The notes under the pieces are model-generated. The model did no database searches. It was not told the origin of the DNA and saw only the letters and a program-made list of their open reading frames with translations. From assembly GCA_964475985.1 (NCBI GenBank), contig CAYYYP010000055.1, forward strand, positions 1-18,896: a DNA stretch of 18,896 bases. Direction: 5' to 3'. The translations under genes and the position numbers were made by a program. The number at the start of each line of letters is the position of its first letter. The stretch's first letter is position 1. This document shows, piece after piece, positions 7,088 through 14,303 of this stretch. Source of the stretch: CAYYYP01 sp964475985. GTDB lineage: Bacteria; Bdellovibrionota; UBA1018; CAYHWW01.

Positions 7088-8443
7088 TTAACTTGGTTTG
7101 CGCCGAGCCCTAATGAAGTCCGTTTTTTCCCGAATTTGTTTTTCAAGGCCGACATCCTTAGGTTCGTAATACTTTCGATCCCGCAGGGCATCTGGCAAGT
7201 TGATCATGCCCGTGACTTGGTCCTCAAAATTATGGGCATATTTGTAACCCTTGCCATAACCTAAGTTTTTCATGAGTTTTGAAGGCGCGTTTCGGACATG
7301 CAAAGGGATTTCCAGATTGCCATGCTCACGCACGTCACTGAGGGCCGCTTCAATTCCCATATAGGAAGCGTTGCTCTTTGCTGCCGACGCCAAAAAAGTT
7401 ACCCCCTGGGCGAGGCAAATCCTAGCCTCGGGCATCCCGATAAAATCTACGGCATCCCTAACGGCTACTGCGAGAGTAAGGGCCCGAGGATCGGCGTTGC
7501 CGACATCTTCGCTGGCGAAAATCACCATACGCCGGGCAATAAAGAGCGGATCTTCACCCGCTTCCAGCATACGCGCCAAGTAGTAAAGACCAGCATCGGG
7601 ATCACTGTCCCGTAAACTTTTTATGAAGGCAGAAATGGTGTTATAATGTTCATCCCCGTTTGCGTCATAACGCATGCTTTTCTGGCCAATGGCTTGCTTA
7701 AGTCGCTCCTCCGTAAACGGTCCGCTAGGATTTGCACCTAAGTGATCGGCAACCCGTTCCAGAAGCCCTAACCCACGCCTCGCATCGCCATTCGCTTCTT
7801 CCGCGATACGCTCGACCCAATCCGGCGGAAAATTTTTAACTTTTGCGGCAAGGCCAAAGGTAGCGTCGGCAAGAGCTCGCTGCATGATGTCCACTAACTG
7901 CTCTTTAGACAGAGGCTTTAACACGTAGACTACAACCCTGGATAAAAGTGCAGAATTCACTTCAAAACTGGGGTTTTCTGTCGTTGCTCCAATGAGGGTC
8001 AGCGTGCCGTCTTCCACGTAGGGTAAAAGAGCATCCTGCTGGGACTTGTTGAACCTATGAATTTCATCAACAAATAGTATTGTCTTTCTTCCGTGCAGCT
8101 GACTTGCGCGCCTTGCCTGCTCAACAACTTCCTTGATGTCCTTAACTCCAGCCATTACGGCTGACATGGCGACAAATTCGCTCTCTGTGTGTTCCGCAAC
8201 GATTCTGGCCAGCGTAGTTTTCCCAGACCCGGGCGGCCCCCAAAGTAAAAAAGAATGGACGCGGTCTTCCTCGATGGCCTTGCGTAAAGGCGCTCCCGGC
8301 CCAATGAGCGCTTCGTGACCAACATACTGCTCAAGACGTCTAGGCCTTACCCGATCGGGTAAAGGGCCCTTAAGCCATTTCGCCGACGCAGATTCGGAAT
8401 CGCGCTCTGGTTTTTTTTGAAAAAGATTTTCCTGCTCGCCCAT
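7088..8443 (-). CDS. rarA: Replication-associated recombination protein RarA (MgsA), AAA+ ATPase
   Basis: RarA acts at stalled replication forks and gaps, together with single-strand binding protein and recombination factors. The 451 residues match the usual length of about 445. After a short polar N-terminus come Walker A GPPGSGKT (69-76), Walker B ILFVDEIHRFN (122-132), the sensor segment GATTENPSFEVN from 152, and the arginine-containing GDARRGL. The C-terminal half carries the family's tetramerisation region, including ARRMVIFASEDVGNADPRAL and the terminal segment rich in YEPKD. It is the second gene of a minus-strand pair, 17 bases after the Hsp70-like gene, and probably shares its promoter. 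It converges with the hydrolase gene at 7081. Nothing is missing from the catalytic core. Confidence 0.96.
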   Translation of the reverse strand: MGEQENLFQKKPERDSESASAKWLKGPLPDRVRPRRLEQYVGHEALIGPGAPLRKAIEEDRVHSFLLWGPPGSGKTTLARIVAEHTESEFVAMSAVMAGVKDIKEVVEQARRASQLHGRKTILFVDEIHRFNKSQQDALLPYVEDGTLTLIGATTENPSFEVNSALLSRVVVYVLKPLSKEQLVDIMQRALADATFGLAAKVKNFPPDWVERIAEEANGDARRGLGLLERVADHLGANPSGPFTEERLKQAIGQKSMRYDANGDEHYNTISAFIKSLRDSDPDAGLYYLARMLEAGEDPLFIARRMVIFASEDVGNADPRALTLAVAVRDAVDFIGMPEARICLAQGVTFLASAAKSNASYMGIEAALSDVREHGNLEIPLHVRNAPSKLMKNLGYGKGYKYAHNFEDQVTGMINLPDALRDRKYYEPKDVGLEKQIREKTDFIRARRKPS

Positions 8444-8460
8444 TGGCTAGCATTATACCC

Positions 8461-9753
8461 TTATTTTCCCGATAAATCCCCTGCGAACCGAATGAGCCCT
8501 TCAACGATGGAATGAAAATGGTTGTGCTGTAGAACCTTCGCATTTTGAAAGCGAATGGCTAGTCCCCGGGCAATGGCCGGAACCTTTGCCGTTCCGCCGG
8601 TAGCGCATATGAGATCAATATCTGAATTTTGAAGCCCTGCATTTTTTACGGTGGCGTCAATCGTCAACAGAACTTGCTCGATACGTTCCGCGGCGAAGGA
8701 CTCAAAATCTAAGGCGGAGATCTCCTGCTCAACCTCTATATCGGCGTGGTTGAAAATAAGGGTTTCTGAGGATTTTTCCCCTAACGCTTTTTTTGTCCGT
8801 TCAATTTCCTCAAACAGCGAAAAACCAATCTGATCATTCACTAAAGTAAACAACCGATCCATCTTTTCACGATCCTTATCTCTCAGTGCCCAGGTTTTCA
8901 CATTTTTAAAAAACTCTACAGTATCCCTTTTGCGAAGAATGGAAATGTCCGCCGGTGAACAAATTTTTTCCATGAGGTGCACGGGCATTGTAAGAATATT
9001 TGATCCAAAGGGCACTTTGTATCGCACATCAGAACCGAAATAATGCGACACACCTTTGCGCATTATGGTTGCATCTAACGCGTCTCCCGCGATGGATATG
9101 CCACCGATGGACAACACATCGGATGGGTCAAAGGCTAAGGCATGAGGTTTTAGTTTTATCACCGTGAAGTCAGAGGTTCCTCCACCAAAGTCTGTGACGA
9201 GCACCGTTTTTTCCTGAGATAAGGTGGATTTAAATTCATAGGCGGCGGCTAAGGGCTCGGGATAGAAATGAACTTCACTAAAGCCAGCAAGCCTTGCCGC
9301 TTTTTCTAACCGGTCCTGGGCTAGCTTATCCAGCAACTCATCGTCGGAAAATCGTGCGGGCCGCCCCAAAACCACGGCGGTCACGTCGCGTTGAAAATGT
9401 TGGTTTGCCCGGCTACGCATTTCCTTGAGAAACACCGAGACGATTTCCTCAATGCTGGTATTTTTCCCAGAGATCGTAGTACCCGCAAAACTTTGCTGGG
9501 GTAGGAATTTTTTAACGGACCGAATGAGACGCCCTGCCTGTTCGTCTTGTCCATGGCGTACATATTCTTCGATGGCCCGCATACCAAAGGAGGCGGTACC
9601 ACCGTCCGGAAAAAACATAATGCTCCGCAATACGCTAGGATCCTTGGCATCGAGGTCCAGCGGAATGGGCCGATGCAAAAGATTTTTATTTAGGCTCCCG
9701 GTCGCCGCGCCTAACAATGAGTTGCTGGTTCCAAAATCGATGGCGTAGATCAT
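8461..9753 (-). CDS. YegD-like Hsp70 family protein without substrate-binding domain
   Basis: This 430-residue protein consists of the actin-like ATPase domain of Hsp70 only. Phosphate-loop motifs are DFGTSNS (6-12) and DFGGGTSDF (188-196). EPLAAAY is at 166-172, and the adenosine motif ATGGTAKVP lies near 386-394. The beta-sandwich peptide-binding domain and helical lid of DnaK are absent, as in E. coli YegD (about 450 residues). It may therefore act as an ATP-driven switch on a partner rather than as a folding chaperone; this is inference. GGGGAG lies about 13 bases upstream of the ATG. It leads the unit that contains rarA and is divergent from mgtE. I find no DnaJ or GrpE partner nearby. 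Confidence 0.9.
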   Translation of the reverse strand: MIYAIDFGTSNSLLGAATGSLNKNLLHRPIPLDLDAKDPSVLRSIMFFPDGGTASFGMRAIEEYVRHGQDEQAGRLIRSVKKFLPQQSFAGTTISGKNTSIEEIVSVFLKEMRSRANQHFQRDVTAVVLGRPARFSDDELLDKLAQDRLEKAARLAGFSEVHFYPEPLAAAYEFKSTLSQEKTVLVTDFGGGTSDFTVIKLKPHALAFDPSDVLSIGGISIAGDALDATIMRKGVSHYFGSDVRYKVPFGSNILTMPVHLMEKICSPADISILRKRDTVEFFKNVKTWALRDKDREKMDRLFTLVNDQIGFSLFEEIERTKKALGEKSSETLIFNHADIEVEQEISALDFESFAAERIEQVLLTIDATVKNAGLQNSDIDLICATGGTAKVPAIARGLAIRFQNAKVLQHNHFHSIVEGLIRFAGDLSGK

Positions 9754-9802
9754 AAAAAATAATACTCCCCTTTATAAATTTTGACGAGTATTGAGAAACT
9801 CC
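9754..9802. promoter_or_regulatory. Divergent promoter region between Hsp70-like gene and mgtE
   Basis: This 49-base AT-rich gap must hold the start signals for both directions. The self-complementary TTTATAAA at 9771-9778 offers a -10 box on each strand. No convincing -35 partner is visible, and the leaders would be very short. TTGACG at 9781 has no -10 at the right distance. No magnesium-sensing leader could fit before mgtE. Confidence 0.4.
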
Positions 9803-11146
9803 ATGGATAAAACCCACCTCGCTACCAAAGCTTCCATTCAACATCATCCCAAAGTGGAATCACTTAAAGTGAAGTGGCCAGACATGACCCTCGCCGCAAA
9901 AAAGAAAGCCTTTTTGAAGCTAACCCGCGTTGAAGCGGAAGAACTTTTTATGGAGTTGAGTACGGCGGCCCAGGCGGAAATATTTGCAAATCTTGAAAGA
10001 GCCGAACAACGCTCCTGGGTGAGATTGTTGGCCCCCGATGACGCAGCGGATCTGCTCCAAGAATTTCCAGCGGATGAGCGACCAGCATTCCTTGAACTTT
10101 TGGACGATGACACTAAGAAAGATGTTATGGCTTTGTTAGCTTACGCCGAGGATGCCGCAGGCGGGCTTATGAATCCACGTTTTGTGAGGCTAAGGCCCGA
10201 CATTACAGTTGACGTCGCCATCCGTTATCTTAGGGCCCAAGCCACATCGTCTGTGGAAACCATCTATTACGCCTACGTTCTTGATGCCGGGCAAAAACTC
10301 CTGGGCGTCGTTACGTTCCGGAACCTCTTTGTAGCTAACCCTGAAAAACTAGTAAGCGAAATCATGCGCACGGACGTGATCACCGTATTGGAACACCTGC
10401 AGCAAGAAGAGGTGGGACGAAAATTTTCTGAGCACAAACTCATGGTGCTTCCCGTTATCGATGAAGAAGGTGTCATGAAGGGTATCGTTACCATGGACGA
10501 CGTAGTGGACGTGGTACAGGAAGAGGCGACCGAAGACATCCAAAAATTAGGCGGGATGGAAGCTCTCACGGCTCCCTATTTTCAGACAACGCTTTTTGAA
10601 ATGATTAAAAAGCGCGCGGGTTGGCTTATGATTCTTTTTGTGGGGGAAATGTTTACGGCCACCGCCATGAGTCACTACGAAAAAGAAATTGAAAAAGCCG
10701 TTGTGCTGGCACTTTTTATACCGCTCATTATAAGTAGCGGGGGAAATTCGGGCTCCCAAGCCTCAACCCTTATGATTCGCGCCATGGCGCTGGGGCATGT
10801 CAGGCTTAAGGATTGGCTCAGAGTATTTGTCCGCGAAATCTCCACGGGTCTCGCCCTGGGCGTGATCCTCGGAGGAATTGGGCTATTACGCATTTTGCTC
10901 TGGCCATCACGTATGACCGTTTATGGGGAACACTTTGTACTCGTGGCCCTCACCGTGGCCGGGAGCCTCCTTGGCATCGTGCTGTGGGGCACACTCTCTG
11001 GTTCCATGCTGCCCTTTCTTTTGCGTCGCGTTGGATTTGACCCCGCCAGCGCCTCAGCACCCTTCGTTGCAACGTTAGTGGATGTCACCGGAATCATCAT
11101 TTACTTCAGTGTTGCAAGTTTGATCCTCGGCGGCACACTTTTATAA
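9803..11146 (+). CDS. mgtE: Magnesium transporter MgtE
   Basis: MgtE is a dimeric inner-membrane Mg2+ channel gated by its cytoplasmic domains. The 447 residues show the expected order: a helical N domain (about 35-130, with APDDAADLLQEFP), two CBS domains (about 135-250, with GVVTFRNLF and GIVTMDDVVDVV), a plug helix, and five membrane helices from about 285. The conserved pore segment GGNSGSQ is at 313-319. DVTGIIIYF near the C-terminus carries the aspartate that lines the ion path in characterised members. I start at the ATG at 9803; an in-frame TTG at 9791 would add four residues and has no better ribosome-binding site. The gene stands alone, divergent from the Hsp70-like gene, and is followed by a weak hairpin terminator. 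Confidence 0.96.
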   Translation: MDKTHLATKASIQHHPKVESLKVKWPDMTLAAKKKAFLKLTRVEAEELFMELSTAAQAEIFANLERAEQRSWVRLLAPDDAADLLQEFPADERPAFLELLDDDTKKDVMALLAYAEDAAGGLMNPRFVRLRPDITVDVAIRYLRAQATSSVETIYYAYVLDAGQKLLGVVTFRNLFVANPEKLVSEIMRTDVITVLEHLQQEEVGRKFSEHKLMVLPVIDEEGVMKGIVTMDDVVDVVQEEATEDIQKLGGMEALTAPYFQTTLFEMIKKRAGWLMILFVGEMFTATAMSHYEKEIEKAVVLALFIPLIISSGGNSGSQASTLMIRAMALGHVRLKDWLRVFVREISTGLALGVILGGIGLLRILLWPSRMTVYGEHFVLVALTVAGSLLGIVLWGTLSGSMLPFLLRRVGFDPASASAPFVATLVDVTGIIIYFSVASLILGGTLL

Positions 11147-11153
11147 ATTTGCT

Positions 11154-11180
11154 TGGGTAATTTTGCCCAGTTTAAATTTC
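11154..11180 (+). terminator. Hairpin terminator after mgtE
   Basis: TTGGGTA (11154-11160) pairs with TTGCCCAG (11164-11171) through a stem of about six to seven pairs including G-U pairs and a tight four-base loop. TTTAAATTT follows. It lies eight bases after the mgtE stop, so its position is right although the stem is modest. Confidence 0.5.
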
Positions 11181-11251
11181 CCTGACGGGACATTTCTGGC
11201 CTCAGTCTCTGCAGTTTTAGCGTGAAATACGATAAAACACTCACACAAACA

Positions 11252-11267
11252 TGGCCCTTCAATTGCA
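11252..11267 (+). promoter_or_regulatory. Possible sigma-54 (-24/-12) promoter
   Basis: TGGCCCT, four bases, then TTGCA gives the GG-N10-GC spacing of sigma-54 promoters and matches 10 of the 12 defined positions of TGGCACG-N4-TTGCW. It lies 108 bases before the ATG of the small disordered protein and would give a leader of about 97 bases. A chance match of this quality somewhere in 19 kb is not rare, and no activator site was recognised. Confidence 0.35.
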
Positions 11268-11374
11268 ATTACTTTCAATCAGCAAGGGATCAATAGCTGA
11301 TAACTAAAAACGTTAAGCTAGAAGATTTTTAACCTTCAACTCACAAACTTAAATTAAAGAATCGAGGCTATAAA

Positions 11375-11632
11375 ATGAATTCCAACAATAGATCACAAAA
11401 CAACAATAGCGAAGATAATCAAAACGAAAGGACATCCGGCGCTGGTCGAAACGACACGTCATCATCACGTACTGATGATCGATCAACGACGCAGGCACGC
11501 GGACAACAAGACCGCACTCAGCAAGATCGTTCTCAGCAAGGCCAACAGGGTCAGCAAGATCGTTCTCAGCAAGACCGCAGTCAGAATCAAGGTGGCAGAA
11601 GCGGCGAAAGGTCTGGATCTCAAAACAGATAG
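11375..11632 (+). CDS. Small disordered Gln/Arg/Ser/Asp-rich protein with internal repeats
   Basis: The 85 residues are almost entirely Asn, Gln, Ser, Asp, Arg, Glu, Gly and Thr, with no hydrophobic core, no cysteine and no signal peptide. The C-terminal half repeats QQDRSQ-like units (about residues 46-75). The protein should be intrinsically disordered and highly soluble, and probably cytoplasmic. GAGG lies nine bases before the ATG. A 228-base gap precedes it and a strong terminator follows at 11691, so it is a single-gene transcript. No family is recognisable. Proteins of such composition can be hydrophilins or desiccation/stress protectants, or condensate scaffolds, but the sequence alone does not choose. 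A clean start, RBS and terminator argue that the gene is real. Confidence 0.72.
   Translation: MNSNNRSQNNNSEDNQNERTSGAGRNDTSSSRTDDRSTTQARGQQDRTQQDRSQQGQQGQQDRSQQDRSQNQGGRSGERSGSQNR
11518..11573 (+). repeat. In-frame 23-base direct repeat inside the small disordered gene
   Basis: The 23 bases at 11518-11540 recur exactly at 11551-11573, offset by 33 bases (11 codons). The copies encode the same Gln-Asp-Arg-Ser-Gln-Gln pattern, pointing to growth of the gene by recent tandem duplication or slippage. Confidence 0.85.
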
Positions 11633-11690
11633 TAAAATCGTTGTCGATTAAAAAATCGATTTCGATCGAAAATCAGTTTTGACGATACCA

Positions 11691-11729
11691 AAAAAAGCCT
11701 CTGATCGAATACGGTCAGAGGCTTTTTTT
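11691..11729 (+). terminator. Strong intrinsic terminator after the small disordered gene
   Basis: GCCTCTGA (11697-11704) pairs with TCAGAGGC (11715-11722), and the flanking A-run and T-run extend the stem. The loop is ten bases. The T-run on the plus strand and the A-run before the stem would let it work in both directions. It separates the small gene from the ahcY promoter. Confidence 0.92.
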
Positions 11730-11784
11730 GTATTTTTCAGTAGCAACCCCTGCCCCCAAATAAAATGATATGCAAACCGACATT

Positions 11785-11794
11785 TTGGTATAAA
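11785..11794 (+). promoter_or_regulatory. Extended -10 promoter of ahcY
   Basis: TATAAA (11789-11794) is preceded by TTTGG, giving the TG-N extension of an extended -10 box; no good -35 box is visible. The transcript would begin near 11801, just before the first stem of the SAH riboswitch at 11804. That placement is independent support for both elements. Confidence 0.6.
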
Positions 11795-11803
11795 ATGCCA
11801 AAA

Positions 11804-11873
11804 GAATTCAAGGAGCGTTGCGAGGCATTTTATTGCCCTAGGCTTGAATTCCCTACATCAAACGGCGCTCACC
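11804..11873 (+). promoter_or_regulatory. S-adenosylhomocysteine (SAH) riboswitch
   Basis: The element carries the conserved blocks of the SAH aptamer in order: GGAGCGTTGC (11812-11821), CCTAGGCTTG (11837-11846) and AACGGCGCTCACC (11861-11873). Stem P1 is a perfect nine-pair helix between GAATTCAAG (11804-11812) and CTTGAATTC (11843-11851). Inside it, GGC (11824-11826) can pair with GCC (11835-11837) as part of P2. The pseudoknot stem pairs GAGCG (11813-11817) with CGCTC (11866-11870). It lies directly in front of the gene for SAH hydrolase, the usual partner of this riboswitch class. In characterised members SAH binding raises expression. The identification rests on motif, fold and gene context together. 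Confidence 0.93.
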
Positions 11874-11990
11874 TCATGGATCGTGCTAGCTTTAGCCAGG
11901 CACGAAAAGGCGGTGAGAAGGGTTTGTGCTTTTTGTCATTCTTCATCCCACGCTTTTTCAAACCTGGTGATTCAAATTTAAGGAGTCATC
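11868..11990 (+). promoter_or_regulatory. Leader / candidate expression platform between riboswitch and ahcY
   Basis: CTCACC (11868-11873), the 3' part of the aptamer including pseudoknot bases, is fully complementary to GGTGAG (11912-11917), enclosing a smaller hairpin CGTGC (11882-11886)/GCACG (11900-11904). Near the start codon, GGTGATTC (11966-11973) can pair with GAGTCATC (11983-11990), which covers part of the AGGAG ribosome-binding site (11981-11985). No T-run follows either stem, so control of translation initiation seems more likely than termination. Which structures compete is inference. Confidence 0.45.
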
Positions 11991-11995
11991 ATACT

Positions 11996-13396
11996 TTGGA
12001 AAATTCAAAAGATTACGTCATTGCCGATATCAAACTTGCCGACTGGGGTCGCAAGGAAATTAAAATTGCAGAAACTGAAATGCCGGGCCTTATGGCAATT
12101 CGTGAAGAATTCGCAAACGCCAAACCGCTAAAGGGCGCTCGCATTACAGGTTCCCTTCACATGACCATTCAAACGGCCGTGCTCATTGAAACTTTGCATG
12201 CACTGGGTGCTGAAGTTCGTTGGGCCTCCTGCAACATCTTTTCAACCCAAGACCACGCAGCAGCCGCCATTGCGGCAGCAGGCTTCCCCGTTTTTGCCGT
12301 AAAGGGTGAGAGCCTAAAGGACTACTGGGATTACACGCACCGTATTTTTGAATGGCCAGATGGTGGTCACTCCAACATGATTTTAGATGATGGGGGAGAT
12401 GCGACCCTTCTTCTGCACCTAGGCGCAAGGGCCGAAAAGGATCTTTCCGTTCTCGCAAAACCTACTTCCGAGGAAGAAACGATTCTCTACGCCGCCATCA
12501 AACAAAAGTTAACGGTTCACCCTAATTGGTATTCTAAGCGCTTAGCCCAAATCAAAGGCGTTACGGAAGAAACCACCACGGGCGTGCACCGACTCATTCA
12601 GATGCATGCACGCGGCGAACTTAAGTTCCCCGCCATCAATGTGAACGACTCCGTAACAAAATCTAAGTTCGACAATCTCTATGGTTGTAGGGAATCCCTC
12701 GTGGACGGCATCAAACGCGCAACGGATGTGATGATTGCCGGAAAAGTAGCTGTGGTTGCAGGCTATGGCGATGTCGGCAAGGGTTCGGCTCAAGCTTTAC
12801 GTGCGCTTTCGGCCCAAGTTTGGGTTACGGAAATTGACCCCATATGCGCGCTTCAGGCCGCCATGGAAGGTTACCGAGTCGTCACCATGGATTACGCTGC
12901 CGACAAGGGCGATATTTTTGTGACCACCACCGGCAACTTCCATGTGATCACCCATGACCATATGAAAAAAATGAAGGATCAATCCATCGTTTGCAACATT
13001 GGTCATTTCGACAACGAAATCGATGTGGCTTCCATTGAAAAGTACAAATGGGAAGAAATCAAACCCCAGGTGGATCACGTAATTTTTCCCGATGGAAAAC
13101 GCATCATTCTTTTAGCTAAGGGGCGACTAGTGAATTTAGGTTGCGGCACCGGGCATCCGAGCTACGTGATGTCATCCTCGTTTGCGAACCAAACCATTGC
13201 GCAAATCGAGTTGTTTACGCGTACGGATAAATACCCACTTGGGGTTTACACTTTGCCTAAACATCTTGATGAGAAGGTGGCTCGTCTACAGCTTAAGAAA
13301 CTAAACGCTGTACTTACGGAATTAAGGGACGATCAAGCCAAGTACATTGGTGTGCCTAAACAAGGCCCCTATAAAGCCGAAAACTACCGTTACTAA
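11996..13396 (+). CDS. ahcY: Adenosylhomocysteinase (S-adenosylhomocysteine hydrolase)
   Basis: AhcY splits SAH into adenosine and homocysteine in the cytoplasm, using bound NAD, and so relieves product inhibition of SAM-dependent methyltransferases. From the TTG at 11996 the protein has 466 residues, the size of long bacterial forms. Visible hallmarks are KDYVIADIKLADWGRKEI at the N-terminus, NIFSTQDHAAAAIA, DDGGDATLLLH, NDSVTKSKFDNLYG, the NAD-binding loop GYGDVGKGSA near 255-264, and the canonical C-terminus with KYIG and GPYKAENYRY. The roughly 40-residue insertion of the long form is present. The frame is open back to 11765, but those residues match no AhcY and lie over the promoter and riboswitch. 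AGGAG ten bases before the TTG decides the start. A strong terminator follows. Confidence 0.97.
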   Translation: MENSKDYVIADIKLADWGRKEIKIAETEMPGLMAIREEFANAKPLKGARITGSLHMTIQTAVLIETLHALGAEVRWASCNIFSTQDHAAAAIAAAGFPVFAVKGESLKDYWDYTHRIFEWPDGGHSNMILDDGGDATLLLHLGARAEKDLSVLAKPTSEEETILYAAIKQKLTVHPNWYSKRLAQIKGVTEETTTGVHRLIQMHARGELKFPAINVNDSVTKSKFDNLYGCRESLVDGIKRATDVMIAGKVAVVAGYGDVGKGSAQALRALSAQVWVTEIDPICALQAAMEGYRVVTMDYAADKGDIFVTTTGNFHVITHDHMKKMKDQSIVCNIGHFDNEIDVASIEKYKWEEIKPQVDHVIFPDGKRIILLAKGRLVNLGCGTGHPSYVMSSSFANQTIAQIELFTRTDKYPLGVYTLPKHLDEKVARLQLKKLNAVLTELRDDQAKYIGVPKQGPYKAENYRY

Positions 13397-13401
13397 AGTC
13401 C

Positions 13402-13447
13402 AATCCGCGGGAGGAAGCATAACGCCGCCTCCCGCGGATTTACTTTT
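13402..13447 (+). terminator. Strong intrinsic terminator of ahcY
   Basis: A perfect 13-pair GC-rich stem joins 13402-13414 (AATCCGCGGGAGG) to 13428-13440, with a 13-base loop, followed by TACTTTTTT. The opposite strand has no T-run after the stem, so it serves mainly ahcY and not the convergent methyltransferase gene. Confidence 0.93.
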
Positions 13448-14125
13448 TTAAAACTCGTTGACCTTAACGGCTAAGGTCAAACCTTCACCCGTTGGAAGCA
13501 TTGTCGTACGGAATGTTTTACCCTGAGCAATCATTTTATTGAAATCACGTAAGGCTTCAACACTTTGATTTTCTTCCGCAGTGCCGCTTAAAGTCTTCTC
13601 AGCGATATGACCCCAGGCAAAGGTATTATCTGCCATGAGAAGCCCGCCCATCCTCAGGTTTCTTAAGGCCCACGCGCCATAGGCCGGATAATTTACTTTA
13701 TCCGCATCAATAAAAACTAAATCAAAGGGCCCTTCACTTTCAATCTGGGCTAGGTTTTTAAGGGCTTCGCCTACGTAGATCTGAACTTTATTCGTGAGAT
13801 CTGCCCGCCGAAAGGACTCCGTTGCAACGGCCGCATGATGAGGTTCGTATTCAAATGTAAAAAGTTTTCCGTCTTGAGGCAGGGCCCTAGCCAAACAAAC
13901 GCCGGAATAGCCTCCTAGAGTGCCGATTTCCACGATTTTTTTTGCCCCCACCGACCGGGCGAGGATCTCTAAGTGCCTGGCGTCCGCCGCCCCCACTTGA
14001 ATTGGTGGAAGACCAGCCTTTTCGCTTCGGAGCTTAATATCCTCTAGCACTTTATCCTCTAGATTTAGGAGATCATACACATAATCAAAAATTTCTGGGT
14101 CGTTCTGACCAAAGGTTTTGTTCAT
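13448..14125 (-). CDS. SAM-dependent O-methyltransferase (caffeoyl-CoA OMT-like family 3)
   Basis: The 225 residues form one class I methyltransferase domain. EIGTLGGYSG (66-75) is the SAM-binding loop. FEYEP at about 91-95 supplies the acidic residue for the ribose. FIDADK (138-143) with DN of ADNTFAWG near 165 is the metal-binding pattern of the divalent-cation-dependent catechol/caffeoyl-CoA type. The family methylates a hydroxyl of small aromatic compounds, but in bacteria the substrate usually cannot be read from sequence. The gene converges on ahcY, whose enzyme removes the SAH made here; the shared metabolite may be coincidence. It is monocistronic and has no obvious terminator of its own. 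Confidence 0.92.
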   Translation of the reverse strand: MNKTFGQNDPEIFDYVYDLLNLEDKVLEDIKLRSEKAGLPPIQVGAADARHLEILARSVGAKKIVEIGTLGGYSGVCLARALPQDGKLFTFEYEPHHAAVATESFRRADLTNKVQIYVGEALKNLAQIESEGPFDLVFIDADKVNYPAYGAWALRNLRMGGLLMADNTFAWGHIAEKTLSGTAEENQSVEALRDFNKMIAQGKTFRTTMLPTGEGLTLAVKVNEF

Positions 14126-14248
14126 GGGGCTACGCTACTGCTTTAGAAATTCATTTTACATCCAGGGCTAAAAATAAACCTTTAACTCCCTTAAAAGCGG
14201 TTTGGACCCTAAATCGAAAATAAATCGATTATTACTAAATAAAATAGC

Positions 14249-14277
14249 TTTACAACTAAATGTAATTTGTTTATAAA
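14249..14277 (+). promoter_or_regulatory. Sigma-70-type promoter of the Ala/Pro/Glu lipoprotein gene
   Basis: TTTACA (14249-14254) and TATAAA (14272-14277) are spaced by 17 bases, each one mismatch from consensus, in an AT-rich context. Transcription would start near 14284, leaving about 20 bases of leader that contain GGAGGA (14292-14297) before the ATG. This is the best sigma-70 promoter in the window and suggests high constitutive expression. Confidence 0.75.
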
Positions 14278-14303
14278 TGCGAAGTCCATTTGGAGGACTA
14301 TCT

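Noticed and set aside
7298..7615. Plus-strand open frame of about 105 codons opposite rarA
   Set aside because: It lies wholly within the well-supported rarA gene, has no ribosome-binding site, and its translation has no recognisable motif.
9754..9802. Magnesium-sensing M-box leader before mgtE
   Set aside because: The gap is only 49 bases, far too short for that element.
11296..11303. GCTGATAA as a flagellar sigma-28 -10 box
   Set aside because: It matches the -10 consensus at seven of eight positions, but no -35 element is found at the required spacing.
11500..11620. Short direct repeats considered as a CRISPR array
   Set aside because: Units are in frame, of unequal length, without unique spacers, and no cas gene is present.
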